Under the pieces are notes generated by a model. It saw nothing but the letters and a program-made list of their open reading frames with translations, made no database searches and was not told where the DNA came from. The position numbers were made by a program, and so were the translations under genes. From Aquila chrysaetos chrysaetos (lineage: Eukaryota; Chordata; Aves; Accipitriformes; Accipitridae), in the NCBI RefSeq assembly GCF_900496995.4, contig NC_044030.1:77106017-77170016 (forward strand): a stretch of 64,000 nt of DNA, read 5' to 3'. Positions 22,301 to 36,000 of the stretch are shown piece after piece (the stretch's first letter is position 1; each line of letters opens with the position of its first letter).

Positions 22301-25300
22301 AGGTGCCTGAATGGAGACTTGGGCCACCCAGCTACTCCCCACCACCGTGCACTGCAAGCACCTGGGCAACAGTGTGCAAAGCACTGCATGCTGCAAAACA
22401 CGGGCAAACTCGCAGCTGACAAAGGGAAGCAGAGACGGGCGACATTATACACACGGCTATTTATAGGGGCTGCCCTTCTGCCAGGACTTGACTGGCAGCA
22501 GCAAGGGCTGGGCTGGCATTTAGGGACCTCAGTCCAAAACCACCAGCCAGCAACCTGGGGACATGAGATGAAACCTCCCAGCGCTTGGAGGGCTCCTGGT
22601 CCCTGCAGGGTCACGTGGCTCACTGGGCTGCCTTGCTATTAAAGGGAGAAAATGCTAGAGAGCTGATAAAGAGGGGGAGGTGAACCAGCTCCTGAAACCC
22701 AGGGTGATTTGGCAGCCCTGCTCCCGGAGCAGGCAGCCGTGTGCCGGAGCTCACCACGCAGGACTAAGCACTTGGTCTGAAATCGACAGGGTGGTTTGAG
22801 CCACAGAGAGTTAAGTCTGTGAAGGGTTTGTAAGGAGGACTTTCAGAGTTCAGTATTAGTTGTGTTGTGTTTAGGCATCTTAAGTCTCTGTGTTTTCCAC
22901 CAAAGGAAAGTCCAGTCAGGGATTCACTGAAGGACCATGAAAATATTTGAGTCTGACTTTCTGAAGACATGAAATTTATAGCGTGAGATAGTGAGCAAAA
23001 AAACCCAGAGAAGTGGAACATGAGAAGTTATTTACAAAGGAAAAACTGGAATGTTTCCTTCCAGACACTGCTGGACTCCACCTCTCCTCTGTTGCGGAGG
23101 GTGGATTTCTCTCCTGGCTCCGGGCAGCATCTCCCCAGTGCTGGCCCTCGGCAGCTGGATGCTGCCCGCGGAGCCACTCCTTTGGTGCTGCACAAGGAGA
23201 CTCTGCCCATGGATGAGGATCAACTGTTTCGCAAAGCCACTAGTGACTACAGGCTGGCTTTTGGTTGTTCAGACCCAGGGATATATCACTGCCCTACCTG
23301 CTCCTTGGTCCCTTGGCAGAATAACTCTCCCAGCTCCGCACCAAATCTCAGCAGAGCTGAAGAGATGCTGCTGTTCCTGGGACACCTGCCTTCTGCAGCT
23401 GGAGATGCTTCCGCTGTGCCTCCCGGACCAGCCCTGCTTCTGGCTGTTGGCAGGTTGCCTCCAGAGTGGCCTCCTTGACTCCCCCAGACCAGTGTAAAAT
23501 CAGAGGGGAGCCATTCCTGGGACCTGCTACCAGCTGCGTGTCAGGGCAGGATGGGATCTTTTCTTATGCTTGTGCTCCTCGAGCCTGCTCCTAGTTGTGG
23601 CCCACATAGGATGGGAAAGGTCTTCACGCTGACGTGAAAAGCCCCATTGCTCCTGCCCCTGTGAGCCTGGATCCATGCCTTTGGGCTGTGGGTGATGCTG
23701 CAGCATGGAGCAGAGCTGGGAAATAGCGGCAAGGTGGGCAGGCTCAGAGCCCGGTGCTCAAACCCCTGATGCATCCTGATGGATCCTCTGCTCCATCATG
23801 GAGTGGCGTTGCTGGAGGAGGGGTAGTTTACCCCGGGATCAGGCATGGGGCTGGTGTGTGCACAGCCCCGGGGAGGGCAGCAGCCCCCATGCTGGACCAG
23901 GAGGTGCTCAGCAAGGGCTGGGAGCCTGCGGGGCGGGGAGGGGGAGCAGGAACAGTCCCCGAGGAAGCCCAGGCTGCAGGCAGCCTTCCCAGCTCTGCTG
24001 CTCGGTCTGCGGCTGCCCTCTCCCGGCTGCGGACCAGGGCTCAGCTTCTCTTCCCGGGCGGCATCCGCCTCGCACCCTTCTGTCCCCTTTTCCCTCTCCA
24101 CAGGATCAGCAGCTCCCAGTAACTCCGACCCATCAGACTGGAGCTTTCCTGGGCAATGTGTGACCCCTCTTTCAGTGCTGAGAAAGTCACGGCAGGTGTG
24201 AGGACGGCATCAGGCTTCAAATATCCAAAAGCTGTTCCTTCCCCCTTGGTGACAAAGAGCACTGTGATACCTAATGCCAGGGATGTTGTGGTAGCTTGTT
24301 CTACAGCAGGCGTCAGGGACACACCTCCTCCATGCTCCAGGTCTCCTGGGTCCCTGGTGCTCAAGGCCCTTGCCCGTTGCAGTGGGATCCTGAACCACTC
24401 AGAGCTTTGGGGATACCTGTTTGGAGTTTCCTCCGAGCAAAAGACTACTCTGAGAAGCCAAGTTTTGGAAGGAAAAAAGTCAGAAAAACCATGGTGGGAA
24501 GGGCAGCAGTGTTGTGTGGGCCATGGCAGGTGACAGCCCTCATCCCAGGCAGGAGAGGGACATGCCTGGGTTCAGGGACCGGCAGGCATCACAGAGGATG
24601 TCTCTGTGAAACAGAGATTTCCTGAGAGGGGCCAAGCCATACCCCATCCCTATTCAAAACTCCCCCAGGGTTTTGAATTTCGCAGGCACATCCTCCAAGG
24701 ATGATGCTTTGGGCAACAGTTTTCCTATCTGGAAAAAGGCAAAAGCATCCTGTTTGGCCAGCGTTTCTGAGCTGGCGCTGCTCCAAGAAAAGTGGGGCAC
24801 CTGGGAGACAAGGAGCAGCATGATCCAGGGCATCTGCCTCTATGGCACAGGGTCATGAGAAGATGGACCTTTAGCTAAGAGGCACCAGGGAAAATGAGGA
24901 CCTGGCAATTAATAGCAAGAATCCCTTGAGCCGGGGCAGGTCTTGATGGACAACAGCCCATCCATACAGAAAGGGAGGGAGCAACAGCCGCCCCTGTGCC
25001 CGAAGGAGATGCTGTGGGCTGGAGATTTAGGTGAGACATCAGGAAAAGCTGATGTTTCCCTGAGCATGGCTGGATTCATTGACCACTCCCCCGTGAGAAA
25101 TGACACCTGTGGAGCAGCAGGTGCCATTCACAGGAGCATGAGCAGCATGGCAGGTGTGTGCATGGGGGGGAGAGCAGCAGTGGGGAAGATGGAGAGGTCT
25201 GTGAGCAGAAAAGAGGGATTCATGCAGTGTACCATAAAACCACTATCTCCAGTAAGTCCCTGGGATTCCCTGTCTGAATGGGTTATAGCTCATTGCTGGA

Positions 25301-25843
25301 ACCTGGTCTGTGCCTCTTTCTTGGGGTCAGGATGAGAGGGTGGTGTGGGAGAGTGGGAAATATCCTCTCTTAGGGGATGTCTCTGTCCCTCATCGAGGGG
25401 CTGTGTGAGCTGCCCCCACACAGAGCACCTACTGCAGCTCCCAAGCAGGGTCACCGAGGCGGGGGTCCCCGCCAGACCTATCACCAGCGAGGTGGCATGT
25501 GTGAGTAAATCCATGGCTGTTTGGGGGAGGGGGGAGGGTGGTCCTGCAGGCTTTGCAACAGTCCTGCAGCACAGCCTGCATCCAGGGCTACTTTTGGACC
25601 ATGAGGACTTGGCTTCTGCTGAGGAGGGTGGAGATGTATTTCAAACCAGGACCTTCAGCCAGGTGCTGAAGGTCGGGTGTGCTGGGAGCCGTGGCTGCAG
25701 CAGGGACCCCCCCACGCACACACCCCAGCCCCGGCGGAGGGCTGTGCATCCCGGCTGGACACAGGCAGCCGGCTCAGCCTGCAGCGCAGCGCAGCCGTGC
25801 GAGGGCAGCACAGACCGCCGGCCGCGCCGCAGCTGGAGCAGCC
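19326..25843. other. Intergenic; no gene seen
   Basis: A long stretch of unique DNA. An open frame at 23020-23478 (plus) has no recognisable similarity, and another frame at 23051-23497 overlaps it. The segment 22790-23040 is less GC-rich and compositionally complex. No interspersed repeat or RNA gene was recognised. Confidence 0.4.
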
Positions 25844-25903
25844 GGAGCAGGAGCTGGAGCAGGAGCAGCAGCAGGAGCAGGAGCTGGAGCAGGAGCAGCA
25901 GCA
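25844..25903. repeat. Perfect 30-nt tandem duplication rich in GAGCAG
   Basis: Two identical 30-nt units, 25844-25873 and 25874-25903, each made of GAGCAG, GAGCTG and AGCAGC hexamers. In the plus frame covering 25677-25931 it would encode a Glu/Gln-rich stretch. That frame has no recognisable domain and no supported exon boundaries, so coding is not claimed. Confidence 0.9.
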
Positions 25904-28900
25904 GACCAGAGCCTGCACGCTCGGTTGCTGAGGACTCGCTGCACAGGTTCCTTGGGGGACCCTTGGCCGGCTCTCCCCCCTCCAGCAGGCCACTGCTTGC
26001 TTTCTTGGGTCGAGTGGAGCTGCTGTAATGCCCGCTGCTGGCTCAGGAAACTTTTTAGCTCCTTTCCTCGTGGTGGAGAAAGATGCGGTGACCAGCCTGG
26101 TTGGGCACACGTGGCTCCAGCTGTACGTCACCTGCCTCAGGCTTTTGGGAATCCTGCTCATTCACTGGGAAAAATTGGGGGATAAGACATGAGAGAAGTT
26201 GAAAGAAATTAAACTTTTTGGAAGCTGCATGCGGAGCTGTGCACTAACAGCTCCCTTTGCTGTGCACCAACAGCACCAATTTGCCCCGTGCACCCACAGG
26301 CCACCTTTCCTCACCATGTTGGGGACAGGGACTGGAAATATGTCCATGCCAGCAGCGTGCCCATGCTGGCAGCACTTTGTAGGGGCTGGGAGGGGGGTCT
26401 GCCCAGCCCGCTGCCCCCACAGAGTCCCATGGGGGCCGGAGGGGAGGATGCTCAAGGCGACAGGAGCCTCTCTGGTATGACAGGAGACCAGCATTGCTCC
26501 TACAATGGATGGGGATAGCGGCCGGGGCTGGGGAAGGTGGCAGGGCAGAAAGTGTGTGGGCTGTGAGCTGCCAGAGGGAGCAGCAGGCTTTTGGGACCAG
26601 CTGGCAGTCAGGAGGGTGGGCAGGTAAGGGATGGTTTGTGTGGGATCCTGCTGCTAATCTGGTAGGTAACCCTCACTGCAGACACTGTTTGTTAGAGACA
26701 GGAAAGCACAGGGGATTTTCCAACATTTCCCAGCTCCAGACAGTGTCTGGAGGACTTTCCTCTGGGGAGAATATCCCTGGTGGACACTGGGACTGGGCTA
26801 ATTCTGCATTTCTGGGAGGAGAGCCAGGACTGTGTGAGGATACCTCTCAGGGCTATCCCCCCTACCCAGCCCAGCCCACTCAGTTCCCAGCAGGTTGTGA
26901 TGGGATCGACTCTACTCTCTGCATTTGCTAAAGGACACAAAAAGAAGCAAAGACACTAAATTTGGGCATTAGTCAACTTTCTGCTTGACTAAATTACCTG
27001 GAAACATTTGAGGAACATCCATCCTTCCCACTGTAACAGCAGGCAATGGTACCAGCGGGTTTTCCTATCCAAGAGCTACCCCCATGCCAAAACCAGAGAA
27101 GGTTCCTCCATCTTTGGAGGAGCTAGCACACAGGGAGAACATCTACCCATCAGCTGCAGCTAAGCTTCATACCTGCTCAGGTTATAAAGTTACGTAGAAC
27201 TGCAGCATCTCCTCTCTGGATTTGACCTTCCTTCCTTTATGGTTCCTGGAAATATTCCCTCTCTTCAGCAAAAGTGCTCTTGGGAATTTGAAGTACTCGG
27301 GGATACGGGTCTGTGTGAGTCTAAACGCGGTGGCAAAGCGTGTATCACTCCATCACAGCACAGCGTGCAGATGGCGAATCACCGGCCTCCCTGCTGGGAT
27401 GTGCCACAACAATTACACAGCAGCTCCCGCCCCAGCTGTTGGACTGAATGCAAGTGCCTCCCACTTGTCAGAGGCACAAGGCTCAGGGACGGGGCACGAG
27501 GCATCTCTGAGAGCTGCCTGCCAGCTTCAGAAAGCATCAGGGCTCCAAGAAAGGCAGGTCTGATGCTGCAGACCACCCTTGGATGGGTGGGCTGGGAGCA
27601 CAGCTATGGGCCTGTGTTTCCACTGGGATCTGGAAGGGATTGCTGCTGGGTCCCATGTCTTGGTCCCCATCCCCTCCTCTGCTCCTTGACTTTTCTCATC
27701 TCCCTGCTTCACTGAAACGTAAACTTGTGCTCCATCCTGCACAACCCCTCCCCTACGGGAGCCCAAGGCAATGGAGGAAAAGACATTTGCTACTATGTTC
27801 TTAAGCCATAGCCTTGTCCGGGCTAAAAGCTCCAAAGTGATATGCGTGCAGGTTTCCCTGCACGAGCAAGCGGTTGGTCATCCCAATAATCCCATCAAAG
27901 CTGGAGCCACCATGCACCCACTCAGGCATCTCGCTGCCTGGCATAGCCTGATATGTGGTTAAACCCTAGGGCTGGCCAGGCACCACGCAAAGGACCTCGA
28001 CCTGTGGCAAACAGCTCCTGCTGAGCAGGGATTCTCATAACTCTGGCCTGTCTGAGGCCAAGGAATCCATGGCCTCCCCTGATTTCTCCTTCCAGGCGAT
28101 TTGCAGATCATGACGACACGCAGGACAGTTTATTCTCAGCCATCTGATGCTTTCTTGCCCGAACGTGCTCCCACGTCGAGGGAGTGCTCAGCAAAACACA
28201 CTTCTGGAGGAGGTCCCCTGAGACTGCAAGAGTCCATGGGATTTATGTCTGCAACTTATAAAAGTTTTACTACAAATCTTCTGGCCCAAGTGAGCCAAGA
28301 GCTTGCTCCATAAATTACTACCAAGCTAGGGATTAGGAGCACTAAACCAGACGTACTTCGCAGCTAAAAATAAGGCACGGCACAAGCTTGAAGATTTGTT
28401 CTGCCTGGAAGTTTTATTGCACCCAAACTGTATGAGATAATGTGCAACAAAGAAACACTTAGCGGATCCATCTGCTTTTGGACACGTTCGCCTGCGCAAT
28501 CGCTCTGGAACTAGGCAATGAAACCGCGAAAGAAAGTGGAGTTAGATGGTGTTACCCAGCGCAGTAAAACTTTCTCCAGACAAAGAGAATGGCGTCCCCG
28601 TCCCCTCCCAGTGCTGCTTTTACTGCAGCCCTGGGGATGCTGCACTCCGGGTGCTCCGAGGACCTCGAGCTTGGGCAGCATTTGGGGCTGCTTACAAAGG
28701 AGTGAGCCCCACCAGCGCTGCTGCTGGGTGTTCTTGCTGGGTTCCTGCCATCCCAGGGGAACTTCGTGCACAGTTCTAGCCCAGGTTTGGTGTCTGAGCC
28801 CAGCTGAGGGCACACGGACAGGAGGTCCCTTCCCTGGCTGGGGATGGGTGCAGGAGCTGTTGAGGTCCAGCCAGGTGTAGTTAGGTCTGGACTGGGATTG

Positions 28901-29130
28901 CTCCCCTCTGTCCACAGACACATTTCCAGCATGCTTAGTTTGGTCTCCCTTAGCCTGTGGGTGTGAACAGGCTTTGAGAAAGTGTTTCCCTTCTGCTAAG
29001 GCATGGCTGTATCTCCAGGGGTGCCCATCTTTCTGCTTGCTGGGCGACCGAGCATAGCCCTGCCAGCCTCTAACCTGGAGGCAGGCAAAAAAATGTAATG
29101 CAAAAATTGTAACGCGTGCAAAATTGTTCA
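25904..29130. other. Intergenic; no gene seen
   Basis: Mixed-composition unique DNA. The stretches 26930-27330 and 28080-28500 are balanced in composition and may contain regulatory elements. No exon, RNA gene or repeat family was recognised before the CR1 element. Confidence 0.4.
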
Positions 29131-29960
29131 CAGAATCACAGAGTGGCTGAGGTTTGCAGGGACCCCTGGAGGTCATCTTTGCTCAAGCAGGGCCACCTAG
29201 AGCTGGTTGACCAGAACCACATCCAGACAGCTTTTGAATCTCCAAAGATAGTGACTCCACAACCTCCTTGGGCAACCTGCTCCCATGGTTGGTCACACTC
29301 ACAGTAAAAAAGTGTTTCCTGATGTTCAGAGGGAACCTCCTGTGTTCCAGTTTGTCCCTGTTGCCTCTCATCCTGTCACTGGACACCACTGAAAAGAGCC
29401 TGGCTCTGTCCTCTTTACACCCTCCCTTCAGGTATTTTTATATATTGATAAGATCACTCCCAGAGCCTCCTCTTCTCCAGGCTGAACAGCCCCAGCTGCC
29501 TCAGCCTTTCCTCATAGGAGAGGTGCTCCAGTCCCTTCATCGTCCTTGTGACCCTTTGTTGGACTCTCTCCAGTACATCCATGTCTCTTTTGTACTGGGG
29601 AGCCCAGAACTGGACACAGCACTCCAGGTGTGGCCTCACCAGTGCTGAGCAGAGGGGAAGGATCTCCTCCCTTGACCTGCTGGCAGTATTTTCTGTAATG
29701 CAACCCAGGATGCCGCCTTTGCTGCAAGAGCACATTGCTGGCTCATGTTCAACTTGGTGTCCACCAGTATCTCCAGGTCCTTGCCTGCCAAGCTGCTTTC
29801 CAGCCTGGTGGACCCCAGCATATGTTGGTGCATGGAGTTGTTCTGCCCCAGAGGCAGGACTTCGCAATTCTCCTTGTTGAACTTCATGAAGTTCCTGTTG
29901 GCCCATTTCTCCAGCCTATCAAGGTCCCTCAGGATGGCAGCACGACCCTCTGACACATCA
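29131..29960 (-). mobile_element. CR1 non-LTR retrotransposon, 5'-truncated, inactive
   Basis: The minus strand carries the 3' end of a CR1 LINE, the dominant retrotransposon of birds and other reptiles. Reading from 29960 downward, the C-terminal part of the reverse-transcriptase ORF is recognisable: [18 protein letters not shown], then [43 protein letters not shown] and FFTVSVTN. These pieces lie in different frames (a shift occurs near 29700 and another between about 29390 and 29460), so the copy is dead. The 3' end is the typical short tail, reading TGTGATTCTG on the minus strand at about 29131-29140. The 5' part of the element is missing, as is usual for CR1. Confidence 0.95.
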
Positions 29961-32900
29961 GCCACTCCTGCAGCAGGAGCAGAGGAGTGTGAATTCCTGC
30001 TGCAAGCTCCCGACCTGGGCCAGGGACACCCTGTGAGGAATGGAATGGAACAGTGTGGTGCAGCCACCATGCAGCATGGCTGAGGCTGGCTGGACCCCAT
30101 AAGCATCAGCAGCACTTGTAGGGTGTGGATGAGCATGAGCCATGCATCCCTCAGAGATGGAGCTGTGCTGGCTGGCTGTATATTAAAGAGCTGTGTTTCT
30201 GTCAGACACCCTCCGGTGTCATTGAGAGCTCTGGGAGTGAAGCATCCATCATTCATCAGCCTCACTGGAGTCCCCGTGGCAGAGGTAAACTCCACAGCGT
30301 ATGCCCTGGGCCAGAGAACGTTACTCACAAGAAGATGCAGGGAACGGAGTGACTTAGGGGCTATCTGTCTGCGTGCCTTTGGGTCTTCTGCCACCTGTGG
30401 CTCATCCTGTGTTCCTCCAATGTCACTGAGGCTGAGCTGCTCCAGCAACAACCTCAGAGGTGGCAGCAGGACCCAGGCACATAGCTGAGATCCCAGTCCT
30501 GCAGTGAGGGTCAGCCCAGGCTGGTTAATACTTGAGGCCATGATTGCAGCAGCATCTGAGGAGCCCTAAACATGCCCTGGCAGGAGTCACCTGTCTCAGG
30601 ATGAGCTTCTCTGGGATGTGAACCAGCGCATGGAGGAAGGCAGGCACTGAAGCAGTCAGCAGTGGCACAGAGAGCGCAGCCAGGGGATGCATGGCTTAAC
30701 AGAGCAGGGATTCACAGCTGCTCTGTTACCCTGTCCACTCTCTGAGACAGAGGCAGCTCTGTCCTGTCACCCTGCTGAATGTGACAAGTGTGCTGCGAGC
30801 TGGAGAAATGTGACACTGTTGGACTTCAGCTGGGGCTCTGCTGCCCCTGGGTGTGAAGGAGCCCAAGTACTGAGCTGTGGTGACCCCCTTGGTCACATCA
30901 CCAGGGCACAAGTGAGTACCTGATGCACAACCCCACATGCATCCTAGTCCTATGTCTGAGTGCCTCATGCCATGGGGCAGAGGAGGAGGATGAGGCACCC
31001 CATCCTGGGAACCATCTCTGTGTGTGTGCAGGGATGGAGAAAGGCAGGAATGGATTTGCTGGGAGAGGTTTGGCAGTAAATGAAACCACAGCCACAGCCC
31101 CTCAAGAAAGCGACTAAGTGTCCTGTCAGTTCCTGCATGAAAACCCAGTGAGCAGCAGAAGGAAGACAGGTCTCCTACGCTGACCCACAGACTGCCACCG
31201 GGGCACCCAGCCCCACAGCAGCACCCAAACACCTGCTTGGAGCCCCACGCTGGCAGCAGCATTTGCTGCTGCTCCAGGGATCTGCAGCCTCAGGTGTGCC
31301 CAGGTGGTCTTCAGGGCCACCATGAAAGGGCCAGCCCTGGGAACATACCCCGCGCTGAGACCAAGCTGTGGCGCGCGGTGAAGCCATCTGTTTCCATCCT
31401 GCAGCTGCTGTCCTTCCCATTGCAATTTACTCTGCCTCCTATAATTTATTCATCCCAGGATGCAGCTTGTACATCTGCAGTATCATTACTGGAGACGCCA
31501 TTAGCTTTAAAATTTTATAAACCTCTGTGCAGGTGATAAGTTGAAAAGTTAAAGAGGGTTATTGTGGCAGGAAAAAAGGCGTATTTGCTCAGTGTTCATC
31601 TCACACCAGAGAGCCAGGCTCTGGGCAGCTTCAGAGGGACATCAGCAGACTGGTGTAAACAAATGAACTGCTGCCAGCTCCCAGCCAGCTCACCCAGCTG
31701 TGAATCCTTCCCCACCGAATCCATGCGCTGGCCAAGGGACCTACAGGCATTTCCATGTCCTTCTCCCCTCTTGCCTCCTCGGCCAATGACAAGGGAGGCT
31801 GCACATCCAGATGTTTGCATCTGGATGTGTTCCCCATGTTTCTACCAGAATCTGTGATGGACTTACCAGTGACTGGCGAGGGTTAGGGCAATCCTGAATC
31901 ATCTGCCTGCTGATTGCTGGTCTAGATGCTTCAGGACTCTCCAAGGAGCTGGGAAAGTCCTCACCATGTAGGTGCCCACCACTCGGAGCATGCATGGGCT
32001 TCCCAACCTGCAACCCCTTCCTGCAGTCCCCTCCTGCCTCTCTGCTTCCTGACCAGAGGACCCAGCTGCATGTGCCCTCATTGAGGACCACAGCAATTAA
32101 CTCACACTGGGGAATTTCCCCTAGGCAGGTTCCATGGTCTGGATGCAGGCATCCACCGAAGACTGTGCTTGCAAGGTTTGGCAGGGAAGCAGGCACGGGA
32201 GCCTTCACTGGAGGCCCCGCACCCCTCGCCGTGAATTAAGAACATGCTGATCACTCCTGGCAGCTGTAGGTCTCTCTGACGGCTGAGCCAGGGGGATAAA
32301 TTCCCTCTCCCCAAGGCCAAGGGAGATGCGTGTACAAGGATGATTTATGGGCCGCTTGCAGGGAGTGATGAGCTGGAAGGCTGCAGGGAGCAGGGTCAGT
32401 GCCAAGCAGCTTGGGGCACAGTGGAGTGAGGGGTGGTGGGAGAGAGGGAGGAGTGGCTGGGACCAGGGAGGGGAACAGAGGAGATGGGGCCCCAAAAGAG
32501 TCCTGCAGCCTGCAGACAGCTTTCTCTCTCCATGTTACAGGTGAGAGCATGGATGCGGACCAAGCATCCCAAATCCCCCCTCCATCCCTGGAATACCTGC
32601 AGCCCTGCTCAGTCTCCTGCAGCCTGAGAGCTTGGACACTGTTGCCTGTCTCCAGGCTATGGTCACAGCACAGGCAGGTATGAGCACTGGGGACAGGCTG
32701 CTCGTGGGTCTTGCTGGCATGAGTCTGTCCATCTTGTACATCTTCTTTTCATGCTGGTTAATGGTGTCTATCTGTCCAACAAGCTGCGGCCAGGTAACCT
32801 GACTTCCACCTGCCCTTTCTGTGCACCTAGTCAGTCCCTTATACGCATGTCACTCTGCCTCCTGTGGGTCACCATTCTGCAAGGTGGGTTCGTCACACAC

Positions 32901-35479
32901 TGGTTAACTGCATTTTCCAAGCCCTGAGCCCTCACATGAGCTTTGCCAGCAGTCGGTTGCTGTCCAAGTTCAAGCTTCAGCAGGCATTTCCCAGTCTGCA
33001 CATCCCTCTCCACCCTACAGGCATCTTGTGTCTCCTTTCAGAGCCACATTTTCCCAGGATGCTCCAGGAACAGCCTGGAAGGATACAGGATCTAAACGTT
33101 CAGCTGGAGGGAATTCACAAACCTTTGAGAAACTGGAGGGGAATGAAGAATTGGGGAGGTCTGCAAGACACACTAGCCCAGCTGGGGCTGACCAGTTCCC
33201 AGCCTTTCCTGCTCTCCTGACATTGCCAGATTGTCCTTTCCTTCCTTAAAGGACATCTATACATCAACTTTTCTGCTCCCCCTTCCTCTTCACTGTGATT
33301 TTCTGTCCCTGGTTGATTGTGGGAGATTAGCTTGAGATGGGACCGAGAAGTCTGAAATGGTCCTAAGTAGGAGGACAGGCTCATTCTGCTGCCTGCCTCG
33401 AGTAGCTGTTGTCTGCTGGGGTGACTTTGCCCCAGGGCAGAGTTCCCATTCACTTTTTGAGGTGACACGCCATGGACTGTGAGCATCACCTTTCCCACAT
33501 TTGCAGACCAATGCGATGGTTGATGCCAAAATAGATCAGCCTTCCCATCCTGTCTCACTCTGCTGCACAGTTCACAGTCACAGCCGAGACCTTCTCCCGA
33601 TCTTCCCCACAAAGCCCTGGCTCTTCGGGAGCAGAGAGGGGACTCCTAGCAAGGCCTGGTCATCTTCTGCAGACCACAGTGTTCTTGGGGACATTATGAC
33701 CCTCAGAGAGCGTTGATGATGCTGGACTTGACTCCATGTGTCTTGGTGAGTTGGGAGAGAAAAGACAGCCCTGCACTGCTGTTGCTGCTACCCACTGCCG
33801 GATTTTAGGGACATGCACTGCAGTGTGGTGTGTATGGGGACAGGTGGCTGCCTGCCCAGATGTCATGCAAAGGGGGACGCTGTGGAAACAGGTCATCATC
33901 TGCTATGACGGGATGGAGCTGGATGGCTAAGCAGAGGTGGCTGGAGGATCTACCTGCTCTTGCTACATTGAGACTTTATCCACAACGATCCCTTCTGGAG
34001 CATGAAGACCAAGTAAGACTGCACTTGATGGCCAGTTCTGGCAGCCAAAACTAGCTCCTTGCTCTCTGCTGCATTGTCTTTCTTCCCCCCATGCTGCACA
34101 ACTTCCAGCCACTGATACACCAGGAGAAAGTCTTCTCTAACTGTTCCTGACTTCAGACTGGTGCCAGGTAAACAGCATGGAAATTAGTGGAGACAAGTAA
34201 ATAATTTGTAAACAATCATTTATTTATTACTTTCCCCTCCTTTCCCTGTGCAAGCAGATTGCAAGATGCCTCAGAAGCACTTGCAATTTGGAGTGAGTTC
34301 TCTTGTGAGGCCTTTCCCACTCCCTATGAATAACTTATGAACAGATCAGAGTGAATATTAAAGGCCTGAAAATCCAGAGACTTGGGCTGCTGAGCTGAGT
34401 AAGTACTGCTCCAGCTATCTAACGAATCAGCACTAAGTGGATTCAATGTGCTGTAATTAAAGGGTGCGCACATTTGTTAGTCAATGGGTTGCCCATCAGG
34501 TGGGGTAGGTAGCATGCAGCAAGAGAACGGTATGCCTGAGGGATGCAGGCAGGTCTATGAACGTGATTTGGACACCAAGTGTTAGCATTTGCTTTTGGAG
34601 GTGATTTGTGCTGTACAGTGCTCCTACCGAGCTGTTCATGGGAGGCAAACGCAACCTGGCCAGCTGGACTGGGTTGATGGTGGAGGTTCACAGAGGAGCT
34701 TTCTGGATAGCCTCGCACTTCTATAAATTATCCGAGCGTTGGTAGAAGGCACGCATGGAGGGTTTAAGCCCCAAACCTACTGAGAGCACGAAGATACGCT
34801 GACTTCAAAGAGTCTGAAGCCAGGCTTGCACTTGGCTTCAGCCAGGTGCTCTGTGCCGGGCATTTATCCACCTTCAAGCTCAGCCGCCTGCTTTGTGTTA
34901 TTTTTTTTTTTAAAGATGATTATAATTCACTTGGAGAAAGGCTCCCAACCCCCTGCTTGGCTCCTGAGGCAAGGATTCACATCAGTGCTACATGAAACGG
35001 GGAGATGTGCTATGGGCTAAAATCCTTGTCGCTCTTGCAAAGCTCCCTGCTGGCCCTGCGCATGGCGCTCCCCACGTCCAAGTCCCAGCAGGACCCACTG
35101 CCCAGGGTGGTGCTTGCAGGATCGCGGGCTGTGTCTGATCCTGGGTGTCTTTCTCAGTGCAGATCTCAGCTGTCTCCCAGTGTTGGAGGAAGGGCAGGAG
35201 TCCCCACAGCTGTGAACGTGACCAGCACCCTGTCCTGAGGCACTTGGCACAGTTTCTTTCATGCCACCTGGCTGAGATGGCAGGAGGAAGAGGGACTAGA
35301 TGATCTCTCCAGATCCTGCCTGTTTCCTTCACTATAGGGCAAGGAGGTCCTTGGTAGGACATAAACGAGGGGTGAATGTGAGTCACATAACTATGGATCT
35401 GGGTACCCAAACGCTTGTGGTACCCAGGGGATGCCAGCATGTCCCCCGGAATGCCATGAGTCTCCTCTGGGCATCCCGA
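29961..35479. other. Intergenic; no gene seen
   Basis: Unique DNA with AT-rich, compositionally complex patches at about 31410-31560 and 34170-34480 that resemble conserved noncoding DNA. The second includes TAAATAATTTGTAAACAATC, which contains a forkhead-like TGTAAACA at 34207-34214. No splice-bounded coding exon was found. Confidence 0.4.
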
Positions 35480-36000
35480 GCACATCTACTGGCACGGTGT
35501 ATGCCTTTCTGCGCCCCGGCATCACCATGGTAGGCTGTGTGCAAGGCAATGCGCTGGGATCTGGAGCGGACGGAGGGGACCGTTCCCACCGCAGGGATGG
35601 ACCTGAAGCAGCACACAGCTTGAGGCCGGCCCTAGCTCCCCCTCGCCGGATCCCCCATGCATCTGTAGTCCCTTCCCCTCTCCGGCAGCCCCGTGCACCT
35701 GCACTCCAAGGCGGAGTGGGATTTATCCTGCCCCAGGCGCTCGGTGCAAGGGGTCAGCCCTCATAAACCTCGCCGGCACCGGAGCCCGGGCCAGCTGCCT
35801 CTCTCGCGCCCGCGGGGACGGCCTCCACATCCTGGGCGCGTTTTGCTATCGGTGCCTGGGGCCGTGCTCCGGACCAGCACCCATCCCGGTGGGTCCAGGG
35901 CAGGGCACGGTGGCAGCACGGTGGGGATGGGCCTCAGCGCTCCCAGCCCCCAGTTCCCCTCCCCACACCAAGCACTTTGGGTAACCCCTGGTCCGTGGGA
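35480..36000. promoter_or_regulatory. Small CpG-rich patch in intergenic DNA
   Basis: CpG is frequent between about 35500 and 35960 relative to its surroundings. An adjoining balanced segment (36000-36140) contains AAATCCACGTTTATGTGAG. No clear TATA box, first exon or ORF with known similarity was found. It could be an orphan CpG island, a distal promoter or simply GC-rich DNA. Confidence 0.35.

Noticed and set aside
23020..23478. 152-codon plus-strand ORF
   Set aside because: There is no similarity to any family I know, a second overlapping frame is open too, and no splice or promoter context was seen.
25677..25931. Glu/Gln-rich ORF as a protein-coding exon
   Set aside because: The composition comes from the 30-nt duplication, and there is no supporting start context, splice site or known domain.
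29636..30541. 301-codon minus-strand ORF as a host gene
   Set aside because: Its C-terminal part is CR1 reverse-transcriptase sequence, and the N-terminal part is unrelated unique DNA read through by chance.
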